In this document: positions 1 to 5,269 of the stretch, in pieces | Layout: each line of letters starts with the position of its first letter | How positions within the stretch are numbered: position 1 is the stretch's first letter | Origin: Ruminococcus sp. UBA4350 | GTDB lineage: Bacteria; Bacillota; Clostridia; Oscillospirales; Ruminococcaceae | Length of the DNA: 5,545 nucleotides | Direction: 5' to 3' | NCBI GenBank assembly: GCA_002394125.1 | Contig: DGSY01000135.1 | Location: 16,165-21,709 of the forward strand | Program-made: the position numbers and the translations under genes | The notes under the pieces: generated by a model | The model's database searches: none | Told to the model about the DNA's origin: nothing | Seen by the model: only the letters and a program-made list of their open reading frames with translations

Positions 1-169
1 CACAGATGCCGAGCGTCGAGCAGGTGTCCGCACAGACTCCGGTATAGATCTTTCCGCTTTTGGAAAGGATCGCCGCGGCGACCTCTCCGCAGGTCACATA
101 GTCCGAGACCCTGCGCGGATGCTGCACGGCCTTTGCCGCGTCATAAAGCGCCTGCCATACTGCGTCCAT
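1..169 (-). CDS. Cytidine deaminase family protein (N-terminal part, cut by left edge)
   Basis: The first 56 residues are visible. They match the start of the small zinc-dependent cytidine deaminase family, which hydrolyses cytidine or deoxycytidine to the uridine form in pyrimidine salvage; the blasticidin-S deaminase branch is a close alternative. What shows this is the N-terminal helix, then GEVAAAILSKSGKIYTGVC at residues 28-46 (substrate-side strand and turn), then the run TCSTLGIC at 49-56. The last Cys sits where the zinc/catalytic Cys-Ala-Glu motif begins, and the single base left after it (G on the coding strand) fits an Ala codon. The catalytic Glu and the second zinc-binding Cys pair lie outside the window. 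The ATG is at 167-169, only 4 bases after the stop of the preceding gene, whose TGA lies inside the ribosome-binding region (CAGGGGTGAGG), so translational coupling is likely. The exact substrate cannot be told. Confidence 0.8.
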   Translation of the reverse strand, partial: MDAVWQALYDAAKAVQHPRRVSDYVTCGEVAAAILSKSGKIYTGVCADTCSTLGIC

Positions 170-173
170 ATCC

Positions 174-1574
174 TCACCCCTGCTTCTTTGCCTTTGTCGT
201 CCGCGCATTGATGACCTCCGCGATCGCAAAGGCATAATTGTTGATGCGGCGGAAATCGCGTCCCTCCAGCATAATGCGGATCGAGGCATCATCGCGCCGC
301 TCCCGCACAAGAATGCGCCCGTCCGTTCCGAGCTCATCCTCGCAGGCATTGATAAACTTGATGATCTCCGGATCGTTCTTCCAGATCTCGCGCCAATACT
401 GCGGGATCCGTACCGATACGGCGACCTGCGGGTCATATTCCATGACCTCCTTCAGCACACTGAGCGGCTTGCCCGTCCGCTGAATGACCTGCAAAAGCCG
501 TGCCGCGGTCATCAGACCGTCCGGCGCAGGAATATCGTCAAAATAGAGATAGCCGGAGCCGTCGCCGCCGAGTGCGAGGCCGAGATTGTGCATTTTATCC
601 AGCACGAACTGCGGTGCCGGCTGCGTGATCTGGAGCGGGATCCCGCGCAGCTTTGCATAGCGCAGGAAGCCGAGATTCGACATGACCGTCGCCGCAACGC
701 CGCGCTCCATGACACGCGGTCTGCCTGCCGGCGCATTCTCCTGCAATTCCAGTCTTTCCTCACAGAGGATCGCCAGCATCCGGTCGCCGTTGAGCAGTTC
801 ACCGGTCTCATCGACCGCAAGACATCTGCCGCCGTCGCCGTCAAAGGCAAAGCCCGCATTGCAGTTATAATCCTTGACAAACTGTATCAGCGGCTCGACC
901 GCCTGCACGCCGCATTCACGGTTGATGTTGATGCCGTCGGGATTGTTGTTCAGCATCAGCACTTCGGCGCCGAGATGCCGGAACAGCAGCTCCGCGATCT
1001 CGCTGACTGAGCCGTTTGCGCAGTCCAGCGCAATGCGCATGGAGCCGTTTTCCCGCAGATCCATCGGCGTTGCGAGCCGGGATGCCATGAGCCGGAGATA
1101 CCGCTTCCGCGCATCCTCCTGCCGGACGATGATGCCGCAGTTCTGATGCGATTTCAGCGGCATGGCCGCGCTCGACGGCATCATGGACGAGATCGTATCG
1201 AGCTGCTCGGAGGACATCGGCAGACCGTCCTTTGCAAACAGCCGCACGCAGATCGACTCATAGGGCAGATCGCCGCCGGTCAGCGCGATGCCGGCCTCCG
1301 CATCCTCCGCGGAGAGCATCAGCGCGAGTCCGGAGGACGGCAGTACGCCGAGCGTATGCGCAATGCCGCCCGCCGCGCAGATGCCCGCGCAGAGTGCGGA
1401 TTCCAGCGCCTCTGCCGAGCGGCGCGGATCGCGCGCGATATAGAAAACGGGCGGATGATTGCTCGTGCGCCCGATCGCCTGCGCCGCCGCTCTGCCGAGC
1501 CGCAGCATCAGCTCACAGGTGATCTCTGTGATCGCAACGCCGCGCAGTCCCTCCTGCCGCAAAAATCTGCTCAT
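174..1574 (-). CDS. GlmM-like phosphohexomutase homologue, probable pseudoenzyme
   Basis: This 466-residue protein has the length and four-domain layout of phosphoglucosamine mutase (GlmM), which converts glucosamine-6-P to glucosamine-1-P for cell-wall precursors. Fold landmarks are kept: EGLRGVA at 8-14, ALCAGICAAGG at 60-70, LDCANGS at 183-189, NINRECG at 216-222, AVDETGELLNGD at 253-264 and DGLMTAARLL at 352-361. The active site is not. Where the family has SASHNP with the phosphoserine, residues 99-104 read TGGDLP, so Gly101 replaces Ser. The metal loop DGDADR reads DGDGGR (245-250), losing the third Asp. The sugar loop GEQSGH reads GDGSGY (337-342). The phosphate loop RPSGTEP reads RERRDDA (424-430). 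The flanking sequence after the last motif (SIRIMLEG, 431-438) still aligns. The frame is intact, so this is not ordinary decay. Mutase activity is unlikely; a binding or regulatory role is inferred. GGGAG lies 7 bases before the ATG. Confidence 0.85.
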   Translation of the reverse strand: MSRFLRQEGLRGVAITEITCELMLRLGRAAAQAIGRTSNHPPVFYIARDPRRSAEALESALCAGICAAGGIAHTLGVLPSSGLALMLSAEDAEAGIALTGGDLPYESICVRLFAKDGLPMSSEQLDTISSMMPSSAAMPLKSHQNCGIIVRQEDARKRYLRLMASRLATPMDLRENGSMRIALDCANGSVSEIAELLFRHLGAEVLMLNNNPDGININRECGVQAVEPLIQFVKDYNCNAGFAFDGDGGRCLAVDETGELLNGDRMLAILCEERLELQENAPAGRPRVMERGVAATVMSNLGFLRYAKLRGIPLQITQPAPQFVLDKMHNLGLALGGDGSGYLYFDDIPAPDGLMTAARLLQVIQRTGKPLSVLKEVMEYDPQVAVSVRIPQYWREIWKNDPEIIKFINACEDELGTDGRILVRERRDDASIRIMLEGRDFRRINNYAFAIAEVINARTTKAKKQG

Positions 1575-1608
1575 GGTCTCACTCCCTTATCTCCGGAATC
1601 CGGCGCGG

Positions 1609-1962
1609 TCACTCCGCTTTCCAGAAGCCGCCCCGATGAAAATTTTCATTGCCGAGCGGCTCTGCGGTCAGCCGGAAGATGACGCAGCCGTCCGGACAAA
1701 CGATCGTTTTGCTGTATCTGCCGTCTCCGCCGAGATTTTCAAGATCGCCGCCGCTCCGGACGGCCTCCATCAGCGGATAGAGCATCATCATCGTTTTCGA
1801 GCAGATGCCCTGCCCGTCCTGATTGACCGGACAGCCGTAGGTGCAGGTGTACCGGTCGCCGATCTCCTCACCGTTCCGGCAGTAATGCTCAGGTGTGTCA
1901 CCGCGCAGAAAACCGGTCACCTCGACGGTGAATGCATATTCCTCATCATACCACTTTTTCAT
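1609..1962 (-). CDS. Small cysteine-rich protein resembling the TIGR04076 family
   Basis: This 117-residue protein has no signal peptide or membrane segment and probably acts in the cytoplasm. It carries six cysteines (28, 40, 44, 54, 89, 93), including a CTYGC pair (40-44), GQGIC (50-54) and a C-terminal CPDGC pair (89-93) followed by VIFRLTA. The order of a cysteine-containing N-terminal segment, a GxC turn, an amphipathic helix, GGD and a final CxDG strand resembles the uncharacterised TIGR04076 family, whose molecular function is not known to me. The spaced cysteines could bind a metal or form a redox site; this is inference. The ATG at 1960-1962 is supported by GAGGG six bases upstream, which overlaps the region just after the TGA of the preceding gene (gap 11 bases). 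The basic, aromatic end (NFHRGGFWKAE) has no assigned role. Confidence 0.7.
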   Translation of the reverse strand: MKKWYDEEYAFTVEVTGFLRGDTPEHYCRNGEEIGDRYTCTYGCPVNQDGQGICSKTMMMLYPLMEAVRSGGDLENLGGDGRYSKTIVCPDGCVIFRLTAEPLGNENFHRGGFWKAE

Positions 1963-1973
1963 ATATTACCCTC

Positions 1974-2615
1974 TCAGCCGATGTGCCTGACCGGTATCCG
2001 GATGACTGTTTTCAGCTTCTCCGGCGCAGTCCGCCGCGCATCGTTCAGGTAGATCTCGTGATGCCGCCGCACTGCGGAAAAATCCGGTTCCAAACCGTTT
2101 TTCTGCATAAATGCGTGCATTTCCGCGATTGTCTCCGGCTCGCTGTCATAGCTGCCGATGTGCATACACTGCACACAGAGTCCCTCGTCATAACGGAAAT
2201 ATTCCACATCGGAAAAATCGCTTTTCTTCTTCGCGGCTGCTTCGGCACGCGCCCATTCCAGATCCGCCGCCGTGACAAAATCCGGCATCCGGATCATCGA
2301 GATCCACTGAAATGCGTCCTTTCGGGTATTGTCGATCATGCCGTCCGCGCTGCCGTCCTGCTGCCAGAGTCCCTCCAGCGGCGGCACTGTGAAATCAAAA
2401 TAGCCGTCAATGCGTCGGTCGCCCATCTTGCTCATTTTGACCGTATAAGCAATGCCGTAGAGCAGGCCGAGTGCCCGCTGATAAGCGCCGTCCGGTTCAT
2501 TCGGGTCGCCCGCTCCGCGCACGGCAATAAACTGCATCGGCGGAACGGTCACGAGCGCCGGCTTTTTCGGCGGCAGATAGAATTCCTTATATTCCTTTTT
2601 GAAATCGAATGCCAT
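1974..2615 (-). CDS. Stand-alone GyrI-like small-molecule-binding domain protein (COG4832 type)
   Basis: This 213-residue protein matches the GyrI-like/AraC effector-binding fold (two SHS2 units) without any DNA-binding domain. Visible marks are MQFIAVRGAGDPNE (27-40, first strand and turn), the AYQRALGLLYGIAYTVKM helix-strand segment (44-61), YFDFTVPPLEGLWQQ (72-86), the second-unit strand LCVQCMHIGSYDSEPETI (146-163), and the hallmark ending HHEIYLNDARRTAPEKLKT (185-203). Its length agrees with free-standing COG4832 proteins. Related domains bind hydrophobic or cationic ligands in transcription factors, and some stand-alone GyrI-like proteins hydrolyse cyclopropanoid genotoxins. Which of these, if either, applies here cannot be read from the sequence. 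The ATG at 2613-2615 has GAGG eight bases upstream, and this site begins directly after the TGA of the peptidase gene, so the two are probably co-translated. No signal peptide or membrane segment is seen. Confidence 0.85.
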   Translation of the reverse strand: MAFDFKKEYKEFYLPPKKPALVTVPPMQFIAVRGAGDPNEPDGAYQRALGLLYGIAYTVKMSKMGDRRIDGYFDFTVPPLEGLWQQDGSADGMIDNTRKDAFQWISMIRMPDFVTAADLEWARAEAAAKKKSDFSDVEYFRYDEGLCVQCMHIGSYDSEPETIAEMHAFMQKNGLEPDFSAVRRHHEIYLNDARRTAPEKLKTVIRIPVRHIG

Positions 2616-2627
2616 GTCAGCTTCCTC

Positions 2628-3170
2628 TCATGCCGCATCCGGCTCAATGATATACCCGAAGATCGTCCGCTTTGAGGCGAGAAATCCGCTGTACGGCGTC
2701 CGGAAAATATGCCCGCACTGGTTATATGCATTGCAGATGCGGATCTCGTCCCCGTGCTTTTGCAGCACGACCGTATGCACTGACGAGCGGAACCGTTTGC
2801 CGCACCAATAAACATAGACGACTGTCTTGCCGCTTTCGAGTGCCGCTTCGAGCTTTTCACGCCTGCGCACCCGCTTTGCCGGCAGACCGAAATGCTTCAG
2901 GCAGTGGCCGAGCGAAAGGAAATTGGTGCCCCAGAAGCCGAGCAGCACGCGGAACCGCTCCATGTAATGTGCGATCTCAATGAAATCGGCGGGGCGGCCG
3001 TGCAGCAGCAGCGCATTGTAGACCGCAATGACCTCACACCCGCTGCGGCTCATATTGGAAAGCCCGAATTTCATACCTGATACCGCCCCCAGCGACTGAC
3101 CGTGGATCAGTCCGGCCGGAAGCGGTATCTCCCGATTGTATTTGTAATTCTTTTTTGGCAAGAAACTCAT
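2628..3170 (-). CDS. C39-like / papain-like cysteine peptidase, cytoplasmic
   Basis: This 180-residue protein has the pattern of a minimal C39-like papain-fold peptidase. The segment LSNMSRSGCEVIAVYNALLL (37-56) gives the nucleophile Cys45 at the start of the core helix. HTVVLQKHGDEIRICNAYN (132-150) gives the catalytic His132 on a strand, with Asn147 (or Asn150) able to serve as the third residue. An oxyanion Gln is not clearly placed; Gln25 is the only candidate upstream of Cys45. There is no signal peptide, no membrane anchor and no ABC-transporter domain, unlike bacteriocin-exporting C39 proteins, and no short leader-peptide gene is seen nearby. The substrate is therefore unknown; an intracellular processing or deconjugating role is possible. 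The gene starts 15 bases after the ruvB stop, with CAGGAG seven bases before the ATG. A non-proteolytic papain-fold protein, such as a transglutaminase-like one, is the main alternative. Confidence 0.72.
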   Translation of the reverse strand: MSFLPKKNYKYNREIPLPAGLIHGQSLGAVSGMKFGLSNMSRSGCEVIAVYNALLLHGRPADFIEIAHYMERFRVLLGFWGTNFLSLGHCLKHFGLPAKRVRRREKLEAALESGKTVVYVYWCGKRFRSSVHTVVLQKHGDEIRICNAYNQCGHIFRTPYSGFLASKRTIFGYIIEPDAA

Positions 3171-3185
3171 GGTTTTTCTCCTGTG

Positions 3186-4268
3186 TCACGGCTCCTGCAT
3201 ATCCGAGAACGAATACTGCTTTCCGCCGTCGGATGCGGCATCGCCGAACGGATAGCCGAGATGCGCATAGGCAAGCTGTGTCGCAACTCTGCCGCGCGGC
3301 GTGCGCGCCAGCATACCGAGCTGCATCAGATACGGCTCGCAGACATCCTCCAGCGTCACGGCCTCCTCGCCGATCGCGGAGGCGAGCGTTTCGAGTCCGA
3401 CAGGGCCGCCGCGGTAGCCGCGGATCATCATATCGAGCAGCCGGTGATCGAGCTTGTCAAGTCCCAGCTCGTCGATCTCCAGACGCTCCAGCGCCTTGCG
3501 CGTGGTCTCCTTGTCAATCACGCCCGTACCCAGCACATCCGCAAAGTCACGGACGCGCCGCAGCAGGCGGTTCGCGATACGCGGTGTGCCGCGGGAACGC
3601 TTTGCAAGCTCCATCGCGCCGTCCGCCTCGCAGGGAATATCCAGCAGCATCGCGCTTCTGCGGATGATATCGCAGAGCTGCTCCGGCGTATACAGCTCTA
3701 AGCGCTGCACGATGCCGAAGCGGTCGCGCAGCGGTGCGGATAGCTGTCCGGCTCTGGTCGTCGCGCCGACCAGCGTAAAGGGCTGGAGATCCACGCGAAT
3801 CGACCGCGCAGACGGCCCCTTGCCGATCATGATATCAAGCGCTCTGTCCTCCAGCGCCGGATAGAGGATCTCCTCGACGGCTCTTGACAGCCGGTGGATC
3901 TCATCCACAAACAGCACATCGCCGCGGCCGAGATTCGTCAGCAGCGCGGCCAGATCGCCCGGCTTTTCGATCGCGGGGCCGGAGGTGATCCGCAGATTGA
4001 CGCCCATTTCATGTGCGATGATGCCGGAAAGCGTCGTCTTTCCGAGACCGGGCGGGCCGTAGAGCAGAACATGGTCGAGCGGCTCACTGCGGCGGCGCGC
4101 CGCCTCGATATAGACCGCAAGATTCTGCTTGACCGTATCCTGCCCGATATAGTCATTCAATGTTTTCGGACGGAGCGAGACCTCCACGTCGCCGTCTGCC
4201 GGAATGATCTCCGGACTGGCAATGCGTCCCTCGTCCTCCTCAAACACCGGATTTCCTGTTTGAATCAT
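3186..4268 (-). CDS. ruvB: Holliday junction branch migration DNA helicase RuvB
   Basis: RuvB is the AAA+ ATPase ring that, with RuvA, drives branch migration of Holliday junctions in recombinational repair. All expected motifs are present in a 360-residue protein: SLRPKTLNDYIGQ (31-43), Walker A GPPGLGKTT (71-79), Walker B LFVDEIH (119-125), sensor 1 GATTR (168-172), the LRDRFGI segment (180-186) in the arginine-finger region, sensor 2 RGTPRIANRLLRRVRDFA (226-243), and the C-terminal winged-helix DNA-binding region with GPVGLETLA (288-296) and EPYLMQLGMLARTPRGR (311-327). A short tail after LGYPFG (338-342) ends in a variable Ser/Gly-rich segment. The ATG at 4266-4268 gives the acidic N-terminal extension common in Clostridia. 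Its ribosome-binding site, GGAG, is 11 bases away, longer than for the neighbours. ruvA and ruvC are not adjacent: a membrane-anchored zinc-ribbon gene precedes ruvB and a peptidase gene follows it. Confidence 0.98.
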   Translation of the reverse strand: MIQTGNPVFEEDEGRIASPEIIPADGDVEVSLRPKTLNDYIGQDTVKQNLAVYIEAARRRSEPLDHVLLYGPPGLGKTTLSGIIAHEMGVNLRITSGPAIEKPGDLAALLTNLGRGDVLFVDEIHRLSRAVEEILYPALEDRALDIMIGKGPSARSIRVDLQPFTLVGATTRAGQLSAPLRDRFGIVQRLELYTPEQLCDIIRRSAMLLDIPCEADGAMELAKRSRGTPRIANRLLRRVRDFADVLGTGVIDKETTRKALERLEIDELGLDKLDHRLLDMMIRGYRGGPVGLETLASAIGEEAVTLEDVCEPYLMQLGMLARTPRGRVATQLAYAHLGYPFGDAASDGGKQYSFSDMQEP

Positions 4269-4279
4269 GTATGATTATT

Positions 4280-4283
4280 CTCC
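4280..4283 (-). promoter_or_regulatory. Ribosome-binding site of ruvB with long spacing
   Basis: GGAG on the coding strand is the only Shine-Dalgarno-like string in the 25-base gap before ruvB. It sits 11 bases from the ATG, against 5-8 for most other genes here, so initiation may be weaker or helped by coupling to the upstream gene. Confidence 0.5.
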
Positions 4284-4293
4284 GATCGCGGGT

Positions 4294-5217
4294 TCATTCC
4301 ATATGCCAGAGACGATCCGTATATTCATTCTCCGGCAGCGGAACCCATGAATTTTCGCTTTGCTGGACATACCAGCGGTTTTCGTTGTAGTCCCACTCCA
4401 TCCAGCCGTAATCGCCGCCGTAATTCGAGGAAACGCCCTCGAACCAATACTGCCAGACCGGCGGATCCATGTCGTTGTTTTGGAAGAAGTAGCAGTCCGT
4501 GTCTTCATCGTAATACCATTCGTTTTCGGAATCCCACGGAACCGATCTGCCGAGCGCATTGACATAGATGCTGTCTTTGCTGTCCGGCGCATTGTACTCT
4601 TTGTTCACATCGCTATAAGCATTTTCGTTATGATCTGTGCGATGTGCGGCCTCATACATTCTGCTGTTTGCGATCCTGACCGCAGCGGCAATGATGCAGA
4701 TCATGAACACAAGAAACAGCACTTTTACGAGGGGCGAGCTCCGCTTCCTGCGGGCAGCCGGCTGCTCCGCATATCCCGTATCCGGCGCGGCCATATTGCC
4801 CTGCGGCTGTGAAAAGCTCTGGACTGTCTGCTGCGGCTGCGCGATGGCGTTGCTCTCCGCAAGAATGCCGCCGCAGTTCGGACAGGTCAGCAGGTTCCGA
4901 CCGTCAGGTGAAGGCTGCGCCGTCACTTTTCCGCGGCAGAAGGGGCATTCGTACATTACCGGTGCGGGCGGCGGATTCACGGTCTGCTGATTCATGACAG
5001 CCGGCCCGCGTTCCTGCACATCACTCCGCTGCGAGAACAGGCTCCTGAGCAGCGAACCGAGTATCAGTCCGCCGCCTGACGATCTTCTGTACCCGGAACG
5101 GTGTGAGCGATGATAGGAGGAACGGTGCGACGAATGCGAGGAACGGTGCGAGCTGCCCGAACGACGGGCTGACGGACGCGAAGAATGCGAACTCGATGGT
5201 TTGCTTCCGGGCGGCAT
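4294..5217 (-). CDS. Membrane-anchored zinc-ribbon protein with Ser/Arg/His-rich N-terminus
   Basis: I do not recognise the family of this 307-residue protein. Its parts, in order, are as follows. Residues 1-47 are low complexity: 35 of 47 are Ser (20), Arg (9) or His (6), built from SSHR/SYHR-like units. A Gly-rich hinge and short hydrophobic stretch (48-61) follow. A zinc ribbon has CPFC (91-94) and CPNC (112-115) as the four ligands. Next come a Gln/Pro-rich linker (126-153), a basic stop RRKR (156-159) and one membrane segment (about 163-181). Finally, an acidic, aromatic domain (about 195-307) has clusters such as EWYYDEDTD (232-240) and GWMEWDYNENRWYV (271-284). The basic flank suggests that the ribbon and tail face the cytoplasm and the Trp/Tyr-rich part faces outward. 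The start is firm: AAAGGAG eight bases before the ATG. It lies 25 bases upstream of ruvB, so it is probably co-transcribed with it; no functional link is shown. Confidence 0.85.
   Translation of the reverse strand: MPPGSKPSSSHSSRPSARRSGSSHRSSHSSHRSSYHRSHRSGYRRSSGGGLILGSLLRSLFSQRSDVQERGPAVMNQQTVNPPPAPVMYECPFCRGKVTAQPSPDGRNLLTCPNCGGILAESNAIAQPQQTVQSFSQPQGNMAAPDTGYAEQPAARRKRSSPLVKVLFLVFMICIIAAAVRIANSRMYEAAHRTDHNENAYSDVNKEYNAPDSKDSIYVNALGRSVPWDSENEWYYDEDTDCYFFQNNDMDPPVWQYWFEGVSSNYGGDYGWMEWDYNENRWYVQQSENSWVPLPENEYTDRLWHME
5117..5151 (-). repeat. Two exact 14-base direct repeats, 21 bases apart, in the Ser/Arg/His coding region
   Basis: The plus-strand string gaggaacggtgcga occurs at 5117-5130 and again at 5138-5151. 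The period of 21 bases equals seven codons, so the repeat encodes part of the SxHR-type low-complexity N-terminus of the zinc-ribbon protein. Degenerate copies of the same unit lie on both sides. An in-frame repeat like this can change copy number by slippage without breaking the gene. Confidence 0.85.
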
Positions 5218-5225
5218 GATTCAGG

Positions 5226-5232
5226 CTCCTTT
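5226..5232 (-). promoter_or_regulatory. Consensus ribosome-binding site (AAAGGAG)
   Basis: AAAGGAG lies 8 bases before the ATG at 5215-5217 and is the strongest Shine-Dalgarno site in the window. It fixes the start of the zinc-ribbon protein so that the whole Ser/Arg/His-rich tail is included in the product. Confidence 0.75.
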
Positions 5233-5269
5233 CGGATAGGTCAGATAAAATGTCAGGATCGGCTGATCG

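Noticed and set aside
1593..1603. Near-palindrome ccggaatccgg between the cysteine-rich gene and the mutase-like gene, considered as a terminator
   Set aside because: The stem is very short and there is no T-run after it on the coding strand; the next gene's ribosome-binding site follows directly.
1146..2052. Plus-strand open frames of 178 and 197 codons
   Set aside because: The translations are Arg/Ala/Ser-rich without motifs, and they overlap the mutase-like and cysteine-rich genes, which have ribosome-binding sites and family matches.
1932..2675. Long plus-strand open frame (247 codons) opposite the GyrI-like gene
   Set aside because: It is antisense to a well-recognised protein, spans parts of three minus-strand genes, and its translation shows no family features; GC-rich coding DNA commonly leaves such open antisense frames.
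3102..3701. Plus-strand open frame (199 codons) opposite ruvB and the peptidase gene
   Set aside because: It is antisense to the conserved C-terminus of RuvB; its composition is that of a shadow frame.
4263..4276. Inverted repeat aatcat-gt-atgatt spanning the ruvB start codon, considered as an operator or SOS box
   Set aside because: Only 6 bases per arm and AT-rich; it does not match the LexA consensus of Firmicutes (GAAC-N4-GTTC) and partly reflects the ATG and following codons.
5218..5269. Largest gap (52 bases), checked for a terminator or promoter
   Set aside because: No stable stem with a T-run and no convincing -35/-10 pair on the minus strand; most of the gap next to the gene is ribosome-binding region.
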